Assembly: GCA_003344405.1 (NCBI GenBank)
Contig: NOWV01000141.1
Coordinates: forward strand, 124,001 to 188,000
DNA: 64,000 bases
Reading direction: 5' to 3'
Source of the DNA: Trichoplax sp. H2
Taxonomy: Eukaryota > Placozoa > Uniplacotomia > Trichoplacea
The translations under genes were made by a program, and so were the position numbers. The notes beneath the pieces are model-generated. The model had not been told where the DNA came from. It was given only the letters and a program-made list of their open reading frames with translations, and searched no databases. Below are positions 46,879 through 61,589 of the stretch, piece after piece (the first letter of the stretch is position 1; each line of letters opens with the position of its first letter).

Positions 46879-49800
46879 AACGTCAATACTTTGTAATTAC
46901 AAAAAAGTGAAAAAATATTATAGTTCACCTGAACACGATGTACGTATATACTATATTCTTTCACTTTCGTATGAAAGTGTGCTGTAATTAGTTGTTTAAT
47001 ATTTATTCTACCATTTTATATTTTATAAGTTATTTCTACGGGTAGCAAGTACGATCTTTGCGCCATGATTGAATAATTTCTATGAAATTTGTACTCGGAA
47101 ATACTCAAATATTTTGTTTCTTCAACTCACAGTAGCAATTTTAAGAACTATTCGTATTTCGTAAGATCAAGTGAATCTGATAGAAAGTATTTTGAGATGA
47201 TACTATTTTTAGCGTACTTTTGATGTCATGTCTGATCTGTTCACAAGATTAAAATGATTACGAAGAGTTCAATTATTACGACTTGTTCCAAAATGGTAAA
47301 TGACAAGGCAGCTATTGCCTGTATTTTGTAATTACTGGAATACATTTGCTGCAGCCAAATTTGTTAAAAAATGTCAATAATAAAAACTTTTGAAAATAAA
47401 ATTTTAAAATGATTTGCAGAATGGAAAACCCTTAAATCTACTTTCTGAAAGCATATGTTACCAAAGTGTCCAGTGAAATTTTGATTCGTTCGATCAGATA
47501 ATTCTTATCTCAAAACAAATTACGATAGATATATGCGTCATTTGTGAGTGACACATTCTGATAGCTAGACTTCATGTTACTATGCATTTTAAGCTTCTAA
47601 ATTTGTTTAAAATTTTTAGACACTTTCGTAAAATTGTACTACATTTTAATAAGTAATTACACGAAAGGTAATCATTTCAGCATATTTTGATCGAATAATT
47701 TGTGAGTTTTAACTTCTCGTGATCTTTTATGTTCATGAAAGTTCGTACCATTCTTTCATTGTCGCTAAAACCTCATTTTAAAAAGACTGATGTAGTTCAT
47801 AACAACAGACACCCTGGTAAGCGGATTTCGCTTGATTATAATTATTTATAGTAGACTTTTAAATTAGTTATGAGATGTCTATCTTACTGTATAGACAATA
47901 CTGCAAGATATTAATATTGCGCTCGCTTATTAATTATCCCTATTCAGTTTATTTCTATACATTATCGATATTTACCTGTAATATCGTAAGTTACGAAGGC
48001 GAATGACAGTTATCCAATCATTTTGATGAATATATCTTCAACTTAAAGAAATAGGTATACTGTGGTTTGTAAAGCTATCCCAGCGAATAAAGTTAATCAA
48101 TTACATTTTGATTTTTATATGAGCAAAATATTTTTAGTAGCCGTAGCTTTATGACATTGCTATTAAAAAGTACCTATCCAAAATACAGTTAATTCAACAT
48201 ATTTATGATGAAGCAATTTCAGATTTCATCTGGTGTCTAACGCTTCAATTTTATGAAAGTGAACATGCGTTTTGTACTAGTTTTATCAAATAAGCTTCGT
48301 CCCAAAAGATCTAGGTTAAGCACGTAAATAAAGGATCCTGGCAAGTAGATTACATCTGGCTATGTCTCTTAAGCTCTGTTAAGGATCTCTAAATATCACA
48401 CCAGCATATAATCTAGCCTTTGAGAAGTGCTAACTCAAAATTAAGTCATTTCGGCTTTATTTTTGATTGAGTAATTATTGCTTCTACATTTTTTATATCA
48501 TCAAATAATACTGTCCGACATTGTTTAACTTTTAATTCTATCAATACGCGCCATAGGTCGCTAATTATTAGAAACCCGTTAGTCATTCCAGTTAACATTC
48601 ATGCCATCAGAAAGCGACAGCTTGACCTTTTTCTGTTCTATCACAAATGATTTCTTATCAAAATTTCAATTAATGACCCTTAAATATATCAGTAAAGTCT
48701 AACAAGATTTCTACTATACGTGTAGCAGTATTACTTAGTGATATCTAGCTTTGGTTCTAATGTCACTAATTGAGAATAGAGTATAAAGTATTATTTTTTT
48801 TAGCCTATAAGTTAATCATTTAGTAATCAAAAGATTGCAAGTTAAATATAGGAATGAGCATATAGTAATAATTAAATTAACTAAATCTTAACACACCGGA
48901 CTTAATAGCGACAATTATTGTGTTTCAATCAACGTTGGTATCACGCTTTTATGCAGAGCGCTTTTAAGTCATGATTAATAGAATTTCGAATTATCTACTC
49001 AAATTACAGCTAGTAAATATAGGAACGAGTGTTTAGTAATAATTAATTAAATTAACTGAATCTTAACACACTGGACCTAATGGCCATCATTGTTGCGCAC
49101 CAGTTAACGTTTTGTATCATACAGTACTTATAAGTAGAGCGCATTTAAATCATGATCAATAGCATTTCTGATTATCAACTCAAATTACAGCTAGTAAATA
49201 ATAGCTATAATTGTCTATGAACAAGTTTAATTCAATTATGTCAGCAAATATTGTAAACGTCACAAAATTGACGTAATAATTTCATTCTAAGCTTGTAGAG
49301 TTACTAAACAAATACTATTAGGTTATGGTGTTCTCATAGCTACAATACATCATATACTGTTTATTGAAGGCAATATAGGCTAAAATATATAAAGGTCTAA
49401 ATAATTAATTAATATTGGGAACACAACCAGACATATTTAAAGAGCATCAACTTTAACCGTTTTTCTCAGATCTATTTCGTCATATCAACGATACATTCAA
49501 AATGGTAGACATCAAGTCCGTACGGATGCTAACGCAAATACTATCAAATCATTTACTTTCTCTTGTTAATATTATGGCATTTTACTTTAGAAAAATTTGC
49601 AACCCAATTGTATAGATCGTTTATTCAACGAACGATACTATAATAACCGTATGAAAGCAAATTCGCTATTTTAAATTTAATAACTGCTTAGACTTTAAAG
49701 TATGAATAGTTATAGATTTATAGACTCACTCACATACTGTAAAATGTAGTGCAGTTTCACCAGCCTTAACTCTTACGACTTGCTATAAGCCTATTTATGA

Positions 49801-52800
49801 TACACATACATAATGTGGATTGTTTCTTTTATTCATTAAATGTACAAATTTATAGTAGGCAAAAATATCGTACGACAGACTGAGTATTTATCACATCAGA
49901 CAATTATTATAAATTAATAAAATTCTATTCAAAGCTATATATCAAAGAATTACCTAAATAAGTAACATCCTGTAAAACCGATCTACGTAGCATTAGTCGT
50001 CTTTTAATATTTATTAGCATGATACATATATAAAATTTAATGGAAGATTACTGCTGAGTCTTTCAATGTGTAGATAGATTTTACTGGTAAATGGCTAATA
50101 TTAGATCAAGCAATAATTTTCCTTGTTGATTATTTTTTTAGGATCGGAAATATATATTGAATCAGCTAATTTAGTTGGGTTAGAGTACTTTAATTATTGA
50201 TATTTTATTATATTTTATTCTGTAAGATATCCAGTACATTTAATTCTAAAATCTTTTAATACCGGAATGACCTAGTATTGTCTAATGTTACCGTTAATTT
50301 TCATCGCCATATTTCGGAAGCTGTCGACAAACAACCGTAGATGAATTAGGTTAGCTAATTTACAAAATTAGTCTCAATAGTAACCGTAAATCTTTTTCGA
50401 AACTTATACATACGAATACAATAGATTGGGATGAAATTATTTTAATAAAATTCGTTTTAAAGGATGTAAGACTGTAGAAGAAAGCTGAATTTTGCAGGGA
50501 AGGCACATGTTTGTCAAGTAATGCCACTACCTGTACTTGAGAGAGTAATCGTGAGTTAAAATTATGGAGACGACAGCAGGTTTTCTTTCTATCATTATAT
50601 TCCTCAATTACAACGCTGCAATTTAAACTACATTCATCGTGGCTACATATGTAAAATCTATCGATGCTATAAATTTAAATTGGTGGCCATTACAGAAATC
50701 TATAATTTTTATTAACCACAGTATTCTATCTATCAATTTTTTCCTAAATCCACTCTTAAAACAATTGATATCATAATAAATCATAATGCTCACATAAATT
50801 GCCCTCATATTTGTTAGAAAGATGTTTTTTATTACTATATTTAATTCAATTTGATAATTTATAAAAATAATTTGCCTAGATCAGACGTAAATTATTTTGT
50901 CTGTATTTACTAATTATTAATCTTGAACACTGCAATGATTCAATCGATAACATAAAATCCACTTCATCATAAGCTTAACAGTTCCAAACGTTGGCTCAAT
51001 TTTATTGTACTGTATAGATATGAAATAAATTTTTTCTGATGACACAATGTTGCATATTGCAAATTATGAATAACATAAAATTCTAGGAGATAAGAGTTAT
51101 TGGATAAAATATTCAACAAATTTGTATTAGCATTTGAATTTACTAATGATATTCCTATATGGATTAGATATTTCAACGATCCAGGTGACGATAACTATGA
51201 CTCATTTATCACTTCGCTATATGCTTGGAAACATTTGTAGAGGATAAATTAAATATATTTAGCCCATTTGAGTCATCTAAAATTAAGTAAAATTAAAGAA
51301 AAATTAACGAAACAGATGATGCAGTCATGAATAGAACCTATTGGTATATTATGATATTGTATTCATATATCTGATTCTTTCCTTAATGAGAACATGAATA
51401 CGAAATTTTAACCTTTAATTGATTTCTTCTATAACATATATTATATCCTTGTATTTTGTCATTTTTTGTAAGCAATGATGTAAAACTTTTAAATTCTATT
51501 ACCTATATAAAAGGCAACATAAATTATAAATAAATCGATTTTATTTCTATTCTATGCAAGATACAATTTAATGTAAGATTTAAAATCATTGTTTTGAATT
51601 TACGCTATCTTCTGACCTCTTCTTTCTATAATCTACAAGATCTATTCATATTTTATTGGAGACTCAAAAATCTATTGTTATTCATTAATAACTTCTATTC
51701 AATATCATGATTAGAAGCTAGCATGATGCTATAATTATTTTTACTTACCCAAACATTAACTACCGTATCATTTATTAGGCGGACCTATCTTATTAAAAAT
51801 ACTGTGCAAGGAGTATATAACCTAAAATAAGCGGATACCTACAGTATAATCCCGTAACTTGATTCGTCGATTGTAAGTGTTATTTGCTTCCTTCCAGTTT
51901 AAATTTTGTCTAAGCTTATTTACTTTGCTGACGATCTTTCTTAATATTTAGTTCAACGGCTATTTAGACCGAATAATTTGCAGTTTGACTAAGTAATTAG
52001 CCATTATTAACTTCAAGACATTATAGCTAATAGGCTATTACCTACTCTATTCGGCTTTATCCATCCATTCTGTCTCTGTGATAAATTAATTTAATCGATA
52101 ACGCTGCTGCAGGTCAAGTAATTGGTTAGGAGAATTATATGAGGAAATAGAATTCTAAGAAAGTTTCGTGGCGCTTTCAATTACACACAACCATCATTAA
52201 AATTTATTAGTTGCCATTACTTGGTATTAACCTGCTTCCATTTCTATTGGAAGACAAATTTTCATTTGGTTAATAATTTATATCTATAAGTCTAATCATT
52301 GAGCTATTAGGATACAAGTAAATCAAATAGATAATTGTTTCAGAATCAAATAAGTACCGGCAGAGGTTACATAATTCGCAGTCGCTTTGAAAAATTTGGA
52401 AGCTTGATAGCATTAATTCAATTTGGTCAAGAATATTCAAAAATTCGAAATTCTATCTAGCAATCGTTAAATATCAAATGATATACTGCTGTTGCTCAGT
52501 CGAATCGATATTATGGCTATTAATTAACAAGCAATGATAATTTTACTATCAAGTAATACATCAAGTCCTTTTAACAGGAATCGATATCGATGTAAGCCAA
52601 TTTGGTTGTCTATTATAGGTAAAGATTAGTAATGAATATTTCTAGAAAATTTATACGCTTATAAGACATTCAATTACCTAAAGTTAGTAAACTAAAACGA
52701 AATTTTTTCATTAGAGTTGCTATCTTTAAACATTCTAAAAAGCTGCTATCGGTATTAGGAGTAATTATAAAAATTTCTAAACCATCATTCCCGAGATTGG

Positions 52801-53099
52801 CGTGTACATGTTAGACCTATCTATATCATTGCAAGCTTAAATTTACCAATTATATTTTAAAATATCTAAGAATATTATTTGAATTGATTACAGTCACTAA
52901 GCGACTATAAAATCCCTTGATCGTTGACAAGCATTCTCTCAAAATATTCAAGATTGATCAAGATCGTTAGTTAAAATATTCCGTTTCCTAGTTTTGCTTT
53001 ACTTAATATATAAAATTTTTCTTTATTCCTTTTTAAAATATGAAAAGAAATATGGTAGTTATTCATTAATCAGATCGTCTGGCATAAGTTCAATATCAA
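46879..53099. other. Gene-poor AT-rich spacer
   Basis: No supported gene was found over 6.2 kb. The short frames at 50623-50808 and 50967-51176 have no domain similarity. A two-copy repeat lies at 48835-49205. A 14-base match to a kinase catalytic-loop exon at 47792-47805 is too short to call. Confidence 0.5.
48835..49205. repeat. Two-copy tandem repeat, period about 172 bp
   Basis: The block starting gttaaatataggaaYgag at 48840 recurs at 49012. The copies share taataattaa tracts, aactRaatcttaacacac, a tcatgatYaatag block and tcaaattacagctagtaaat. Noncoding. Confidence 0.85.
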
Positions 53100-54173
53100 A
53101 TGGAATCGAAGAATTATAGTAATCAGGCCCAGTCGAATTCAAGCAGCCTCGAATTTCAACATGGGTTATGGGGGAGTATCGGTGTGATGACATTGTTAAC
53201 AAATATCTTTCTGTTTTCAATGATTGTCAGTTGTAAACGCCTACGTATAATATCGAATTATATCATAGCCAGCATGTGTTTTGTTGGTATTTTAATAGCA
53301 TTACTTTATTTACTACCACGTTGGACCATCCCAATCTTTTATCGAGATCCATTTCTATGCCAAATTTTACCTGCTCTTGGTCAGGGCTTGTTATTAAATT
53401 TAAATTTTCATGTTTGTTTAGTTAGTTTAGAACGTTATATTATCATCTTATATCCATTTTGGCATCGTCAATATTGCTGTAAAAAAGTACTATCTTGGAT
53501 TTTATTGACAGTATGGTTTTTTACGGTATCATTTCCATTTATTCCGTTAATGACTTATCAACCTATACGTCAACATGGCTGTAATAATTACATAGTAGTA
53601 GATAAAGCACCTAACTTGATTATGTATTATATCTATTTTTCAGTTTTTTTCTTCTTCCCTGTAGCTATTTTAATTTCAACTTATACATGTATATTTTCTA
53701 AAATAATGTCAGGTGAATCTAAGGTTAGTAAAACCAATAGTCCATTTGTTCGTAAGCGTAAAACATTATGTCATATTAGCATTATTGTTGGTTTGTTTAT
53801 TATAACATGGTTGCCGTTTGTTATTGCATTTTTTGCCTTACAATTGAGAGAGAAAACTCAAGCGCAATTAGATGTTTTGACAGTAACTCAGTATATCTCT
53901 TTCTCTTATCCTGCTATCAATCCTCTTCTCTATACTTATTACACCAACAGTATTCGAGAGGAAATCATCTTTAATATTAAAATATTGCTTATCAAATGTG
54001 GCTTTGATATTCGAATTGATGAGCCGAATGGTGTACCAACTCGGACAGTTATTTACATGCATAGCCGACAATTATCAGCCAAGAAGTTATTTAATAATGA
54101 TAATCAATCGAACAAAGTTGCTACAGAAATTTCCTATATGGCCTCCTCAAAAAGTAAAAGTACTTTGGTATAA
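53100..54173 (+). CDS. Class A (rhodopsin-like) G protein-coupled receptor, single exon, 357 aa
   Basis: This is a plasma-membrane seven-helix receptor with an unknown ligand. Visible landmarks: N-glycosylation sites NYS and NSS in a short N-terminus; TM1 with TN at 34-35; Cys87 (FLCQ) before TM3, probably bonded to Cys161 (HGCNN) in extracellular loop 2; ERY at 111-113, the E/DRY motif ending TM3; TM4 Trp133; TM5 Pro187; TM6 TWLP at 236-239 (the CWxP motif with Thr for Cys); TM7 NPLLY at 274-278 (NPxxY); a helix 8 Cys300 that could be palmitoylated; and a Ser/Lys-rich tail. The sodium-site Asp of TM2 (LAxxD) appears to be Cys60. The frame is complete from ATG to TAA with no intron, as common for expanded receptor families. 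The nearest subfamily (peptide, amine or orphan) cannot be judged from these motifs. Confidence 0.92.
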   Translation: MESKNYSNQAQSNSSSLEFQHGLWGSIGVMTLLTNIFLFSMIVSCKRLRIISNYIIASMCFVGILIALLYLLPRWTIPIFYRDPFLCQILPALGQGLLLNLNFHVCLVSLERYIIILYPFWHRQYCCKKVLSWILLTVWFFTVSFPFIPLMTYQPIRQHGCNNYIVVDKAPNLIMYYIYFSVFFFFPVAILISTYTCIFSKIMSGESKVSKTNSPFVRKRKTLCHISIIVGLFIITWLPFVIAFFALQLREKTQAQLDVLTVTQYISFSYPAINPLLYTYYTNSIREEIIFNIKILLIKCGFDIRIDEPNGVPTRTVIYMHSRQLSAKKLFNNDNQSNKVATEISYMASSKSKSTLV

Positions 54174-57100
54174 ACAACACGATTTCGTAGTAACAATTTT
54201 CCTTATTGATTAGTCGTTAAGGTAATTATCACCTTTCAAATTACAATGAATATAGAATGTATATTTAAATTGATCTACAGTATTTCGACACTCATCTATT
54301 GCTTTGTCAAAAATTTAAAATATAGCTACATGATGATACGATTGTACGTGTAAATTTAAAATCAAAAATTATATTCGTATAAACGATATGATCACGTCTT
54401 GATTTTCTCATCAACCTGTAATTAGAAATTTTATGGCATATTACGTCATTAATTATTGATAGATTTTAAATTTATTCAATCTAATCAAGCGTAACAGTGT
54501 TGTTTACTAGATCATATAATATTACTTTCACTTATTTTAAATCTGATATTGCTTCTATATATCGTGATAATGACCACCCTGCTATACTGCATTGTAATCG
54601 GTATATGGTTCGCAATAAATTTATGTAAGCAAGCAGTGAAGTACAGTATAAGTAATTGCAATCTTCAATATAATTTCATATTTTAATGTAATATGAACAT
54701 TATTATTCCATAATCAAACATTATTGATAATGTGTAGGGGCTAAATAGATGATATAAATCAATAGTAAATTATTCTATTCGCAATTTAATAGATTGAATT
54801 CAATTATGCCAGATTTTTATAGTAAATAATGCGAATATGCTATAGTAGTATCATGACAATCATGGTTTGTTGCATTTCCCCCTTTATTGTTATTTAAACT
54901 AAATTATATTATTATTAACGATATCTCATCTAATTAAAAGTAGTTACAAACGGAGATACGCTGCTGCTAACTACGGTAAAATAAATAACAAAGTAATATT
55001 GTATATGCAATCAAATTTCTAGTTCTAGCATTCTTAATCAATTATAGTATACTGTCTGTACACCGTATGAATTGAAATCAACAGTGTCCTTTTTTTGGAT
55101 TATCTCCATTTTAAGCTACTTCAGTAAGCTGTAAGATGATGTCAGGAAAAATTTTCAGCTAGCAATATAGATGATTCAGTAAACATAGTAAGGTGTGGGA
55201 ATAGATCCTTACAAATGTATAGATAATTATGCGTACATTAAAAGTAAAAGGATGATCAATCAAATATACTAGTAACTTCAATTCTAATGTAACATGCAAA
55301 GCAGTAAAGGAGTATATACGGTGCTTAATAGAATAATAATGAGATATTGTAACGATATCGGTTCTTTATTATAATAATCATAACTATTGATGCATCTCAA
55401 GCATGAATAATTATAAACAGTTACACATACTGTATATAATTAAAAATGTAGCTGTCTAGCAGATAATTCAATTTCTAGCTGAATATGCAGGACGGATGAT
55501 ATTGTAAATAAACAAAGCTTGAATTTGTTACTAGTCATGTTCAGTCAGTTGACTATTTCAACTTGCCATTGTTCATTCATTGTGCAGTATTCCTGATTTT
55601 GTTTGTCATATAAAACAAATACTACATTCAGAATGTGGATATTTTTCCGCTATTAAATTGATACATGATACTGAAACAGGTTTTGATTACGTTCCAATAG
55701 TCAATATGAGGAAGAACTCTAATAAATTTTCTTTATAGTTCGTTTTTAATTATAAATAAGAAGGGATGAATCACATCGTGCAATGCAGATGTGAAAGATT
55801 ATTACCTAAATTGCTTTCCATTTCATTAAATTATTAAATTGGTCTCTAATATTGTATTATCATTATTTCGGTACTATTAAGGTGGAAGCGATAAGTATTT
55901 TGTGTCTCTCCATCTATTATTACTTACATTCTGAACTGTAGCAGTAATTAAATTAAAGCACGTATAAAAATGGCAATGTTTTTAAGTAAACATTGCGAAA
56001 ATGTATTTATCCTATTGCTAATATAATGATGAATTTATTGAGTGTCTTTTTTCTAAATAACATCCAATGGCCTTGGAAAAAGTAGATATTAGCAAAATTG
56101 TACAGAATATAGATTATCACCAATCATGCATAACTTAATTTAATATATAGCCATAATTCTCTACTGCTACAATAAGTAGGTAAATCAATTTATTAAAGGA
56201 CTTTCATCGAGCTTTGTTATTGATGTCTCGATTTATCTCTATTAAGCTTATGTTCAATTTCTGTCAACAGATGTTATTCCAATCAAACTAGATCACAATG
56301 TTTTTACAATTTATTCAGGAATGTTCTACAATATAAAACGCACATTATAAACCAGAATATATTATTTTTGTTTACGTTAGAAAATTCAATGTTCATTTAA
56401 CAATCATTACAGTATTGTATTATCTGTCTGTAAAAGTAAGGAGCAGTGTCTACTTCTTAGGCTATACAGTATAAAATCCTCAGACTTATCAAACTGACAA
56501 AATAATATTTCATTGCAGTAGAATGATGCGATTGAGTGCAATAATAAAGACTAGCATGAATCAATTATCAACTTTATGCATCTTAATTAGTTGCATAAAA
56601 GAATGCCTTGATTCAACAATAATTTTTTGATAGTACTAAAATAAATCCTGCAAATAAAATTTTGCAAGCAAGGAGATTGTATCATTCTATATTTCTGCCA
56701 GCATCTTGAACACTATGCTCCATCTTGATATATAATAATTTAATACCACAATTTTTTAATAAAATTTATTAATTAATAGCCTTTATAATTGTTATTTATG
56801 CTAATGTATTTATGAAATCTTAAATGTGAGTCGTATTCAAATATTTTCTCTAACACTACTGGTTGTGAAGGCCTGTAAATACATATTTATGAATTTAATA
56901 TTGAAATCAATTTTGTGTAATTAAAACAAATGCATATTTGTTTTCTGTAAACATTTGGTTACTAATAAACACGTTAATACAACTGATCTCGATCATTTCC
57001 TAGCCAGGTGAGTGCATTGAGATTTGAGAATTCATAATTGCTACTATTACAATCAGATTTTTATAGCTGCCGATAAGTGACCAATATTTTATCTACATAT

Positions 57101-58514
57101 TTATCATATACTGGTACCGATATACAAGCTCTTATTTTAAATCAAATTTGAATCCAGTTAGAATATCAAATAATGTTTAATAATTAAATATAATACATTC
57201 CAATACCAATTAAAGCATTCAAACTTGAATTGTAAAATGCCTCCCTTTATTTTTAAAGTTTAAATGGATCGACTAGCTATCGTATCCTTCCACAAAAATA
57301 AGGCATTCAACTGATAAATTATCTGATTAATTAATTATAATTTTATAAGTGTTCGGTAGAAAGCATCATTATTTAGTTCACTTTAAAGCTATTCTTTTGT
57401 AGCTGTTGAATTCTTTATAATCAAAGTATGAAATAATAATTGTAGTAATCCATACAAAATAGATCCCAGCTTAGTTAATGTAATGACGTTTTAGATACTA
57501 ATTCAGGAATAAAATTTTGTAGTGACCTCTATTTTTATTTATTTTCATACGTTGTTTACCGGTAACTAAATATTATAATTATCAGAGTAGAGAAATTTCC
57601 CTCGGAATTTCAGCAATAAATATGAAATAAAAATCCTTAACCTCTTACCGTTTACCTTGCTATTTAGTAAACGGGAAACAAGACACAGCTACCTAGTTAA
57701 AAGTACACGGTTCAAATTAATAGCAATATCCGGAATAATATCTTTATGCGGTACTTCTAAAATTTTTTTGCTTAAAAATCTTTAGATCTAAAAGGTTTTC
57801 AGGAAACTTTTGTATCTGGTCATAATTAAAGTCTGAACGTGCAATTACAGCGATATTATCGGAAATATTTTATCGGAATGTATATGCAACATAATTTACT
57901 CTATAATTTGTAAGAGGTAGTGAATGATCATTATTAATACTGCACTTGATTCTACAATTTTAATTCAATGTTCTATTTTTCTTCAAAAAATTCGTATTAT
58001 ATTTTACCCTAAACTAGTATATTTAATTAAAAGATTTACTATTGGCTAATTTAAGTGTTATATATGTTTCTGCTATTTCAGCGAATTTTCAGCCTTAAGA
58101 CTGGTGCACATGTGTAAATATGTTTATATAAATACAGCATAATTTTGATAGTGATATTTTACTAATTTTATTTCAAGTTGTTTTGTTCCGGTAATCTCAA
58201 GGATAGTAAAAAAACCTGGATAGGATAGCTGACTACTTCACGATAATTCAATTTTTATATAAAAAACGTTGACTTTCGTCCTATTGTATTTCAGTCCTAG
58301 AAATTAAGCGCTTGATTAGCGTTTATTGATCACATTCTACTATTTTAAGTGCTAGATGATGATAAATAAAGTACACTTTATTTAAAATTACCATAGCAGT
58401 AAAGTGATTATATCAGTTTGATACAATCCAGTAGAAACATAGACTACCATATTTATGTCAGAAACTATTCTACGATCGAATATCATTGTTATATATTTAT
58501 TTAAGTTTACCTGC
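54174..58514. other. Gene-poor AT-rich spacer
   Basis: No open frame of note, RNA gene or organised repeat was recognised downstream of the GPCR gene. No AATAAA is visible within the first 100 nt after its stop codon. Confidence 0.5.
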
Positions 58515-58955
58515 TGTCACAAACCAGCTTCGTGACAAGGATAACGTAAAACAAATCTCTAAATTACTATAGTCTCCGGGATTCAGTATCCCTTAACTAC
58601 CTCACAAGAATTTAGACGCCTTTGCTTCTACCTTAAAACAACTATACAATTGAGAACTGCTTTATTCAACTATCTGACGGGTTTATATACCCTTCTAAAG
58701 CAGCTAACATTCACAAGTCATCTTATAAAAATACTTGGGTGAGAACATCTACTAACTAGTTTTTCACAGTCGGACTACAATATGTCCATTCACAGAATCA
58801 TTTCAGCACACGTTACAGCACAGCAATAAATTTACTGTAACACATTTATAATTAGAGTAATTCCTATTGTAAGTAACTAGTTGTAATATAATATCACTAT
58901 ATTATATTAACCAAATTTAGATATCTATTTCTTCACGGTAGTTCGCACCGTGACA
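58515..58955 (-). mobile_element. Solo LTR, inverted full-length copy
   Basis: This 441-bp element is the reverse-complement relative of the one at 10176-10617. It begins TGTCAC and ends GTGACA, flanked by CCTGC on the left and CCTGT on the right, an imperfect 5-bp target duplication. It retains the segment with TATA box and AATAAA (seen here reversed) that the copy at 10666-10976 lacks. No retrotransposon genes flank it. Identity to the first copy is high, indicating fairly recent activity of the parent element. Confidence 0.75.
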
Positions 58956-61589
58956 CCTGTCTACAAGATCATTCTCACTGCAATGCTTCATTACTATTTG
59001 CAACAACATCCTATCAATCTCATCTACCTCAGATATTACTTCAACTCATAGCATGCGAGTAAAAAATTGCGTGTTAATTCTCGTATAAGTCAGAAATTTC
59101 ATAAAATGTCGTGCTGTCGCGAGCTTTGAATAATGGGCGCCTGTGCTAGGTAAATTTAGAGAATAAACGGATAGAAGAAACCTTTATGTCCTGGTATAAT
59201 AAGAAGACTGTTAATATTGCCAGCGGGCTCTGCTCTACAGTAATTCATTGTCATTGTTATTTAGTTCTCTAAATTGGAAGTGGTGAACTATTCACTACAG
59301 TATCCTTACCAATATTTTCCTTTGTTCCCAACTACATCATTGCAAGCATTTAAGCTATTTTGCTGCTCGATTGTATTCTAATACACCAATTTAGTTGCAA
59401 TTTTTCAGATTGTTGATTTAAACAATACGTCAAACACCTGCTTTGGCTAATATTATTTGCAGGAGTAACGGCGTAAAATAATTACTGTAAAGTAATTCGC
59501 ATTTTAGAAATTGATGACCTTCATGAATTATTGAAATCGATCTTATTATTCGTACTAGAATAAATAACGTATAATCTAGTAGCTCAAAATTAAAGGATAC
59601 CTATTCTATTGAAAAGATTTACAATATCGAAATTTATAGTACGGTTTTAATCAGTTATAAACACAGTTTGTTTTATCTCGTTAACTATGCCCGAATCATT
59701 TCTTATACTAAGAATAATTTCATCCTCTTTAATACCTCCTGAGCACATTGTTGTAGATTATTCCATCTAGAGGTTTGTAAAGTATACTTCTGAAATGAAT
59801 CTGCTTCTTTGAATCCTTCAAAAATTCTAATCAAAGACGATTGGTAGTAAAACAGTTTATTACGAGACTTAATTTAACAAAATCTCTTTAGATACAGATT
59901 ACAATTTCAAGTATGAAGAAGACAACCTCTATAACTACTGGTATCTTTAATTTGTTTACAATCTGAAAATCATAAAAATGAATTATTGAATGACATCTAT
60001 TAATTTACTATAGTATAAAAAAAAAAACTTACGATTGCTAGAGTTTCACACGAAACTATAACTGGCGTATCCTTCCTACTAACAACATGATCATACTTGG
60101 ACTTGTCATTGCTAGCGGTAAATAAACTGTAATTTAGGCAACAGCTTCATTGAACAAATTACTATTATCTAATGTAATTTAGTATTAAATTATAGATTAA
60201 TATCCATGCTTAGTTTGATGTGCGATAGTGTAGGTTTCTATAATTATTATAAGCCTTATTTAGTAGCTCATAGCTGTAGGATGTAATCAAAGATTCTATT
60301 TTAAGCTAGTACCGATGATTATATGCAGTAGAGAGTTGAATCACTATTGGTTTTCGAAGTAAAAGTAGAATGGCCATTCATATGTTACGGCCATTCCCAA
60401 GAATGATTTTGTTCTTAAGATAACACATATATTAGGATAGGGTTAGTCCATAGTACTTTAGCTGGCTGAAATATTTTCAAAATAAATACTATAGCTTTGC
60501 CATATTGAATTATAGATAGTCCGCTGTAAAATGTAGTTACTAATAATAATCTGAATAAGTGTAGAGTACGGTAATGTGCGCGTAATCAAGTCCTTTTCGC
60601 TAAATTAATAAAGCCAGATCTACAGCTTCTTGTAAACTTGACTTTATTGCGTGAGTTATGTACGCCTAACAGCTATCAATGACTATCTAGCTACAATCGG
60701 ACCATCACTAGGCTATCTAAATTATTACAGAAATATTCATGATTTATATGGAATTAGTTACAGAACGGTTTTTATTTATTGTCATTTAAGTCGCAAGATC
60801 AGATCTAAATTTACTATCGCGCTTCTAAATAAAGCGTCAAAATACAAATCGCATAGTACTGACTGACATTCTCTATGCAAGCTGTATATATATCAGAATC
60901 TCAATCATCTAAATATAATAATAATCTACTACAATTAGGCATTTACGTAATTTGCAATCTCGTTTACAATTGCTCTCTTTTCGTATAATCTAACAATTTT
61001 ATTCTTAGATATATTTCAGACCGTACCATAAGGTGAAGTGTTGCTATACTAATCGTACCTTGAAATATTACGAAAAGTATTTAAGCAGGCAAATTTACAT
61101 TATTCAGTAGTACTTTTTAGAACCATTTTCAGCAATTGTATTCAACTAGAGTAGAGCTGCATGTAGATCATCTTTGTATAAAGATCTAATAAAGTTCTAA
61201 TTTTCTACAAATTTTGAAACTTCGTAAACAGTTCTATCACTTAAGCCAACACGATTACAATTTCAAAACGATCAGATCACTAAGCGAAACGTTAATTTAA
61301 TCTTCGTTGATGATGAAGCGTAAAACACTGGTATTATATAATATATAATCACATCATACTGTGGTAAATGGACATTGTGAAAGGAATATCTGCTAAGAAA
61401 TAGAGAAATTGCTTAACTGTTAATAAGAGAGCTTTTTAAGCTTGCGATAAAATACTTGTAGTGGTTTATGAAGTGATAACAGAAAAATTGAAAGATTTAT
61501 TCTGGTTAATCATGCAGCATTTACGGAGTGAGTAACAATTAAAGTGTACATTAAAGCTAGTAATCAAGTAAGAGTATCTCTCATAAATA

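Noticed and set aside
47785-47816. GTAGTTCATAACAA and an in-frame VVHNN peptide followed by a GTAAGC donor, matching the catalytic-loop exon of the first pseudokinase.
   Set aside because: The match is only 14 bases; upstream YLH and downstream NIIL exons are absent, so a chance match in AT-rich DNA is as likely as a relic.
60651-60866. 71-codon plus-strand frame downstream of the inverted LTR.
   Set aside because: No recognisable domain, no flanking splice or polyadenylation context, and length within chance expectation.
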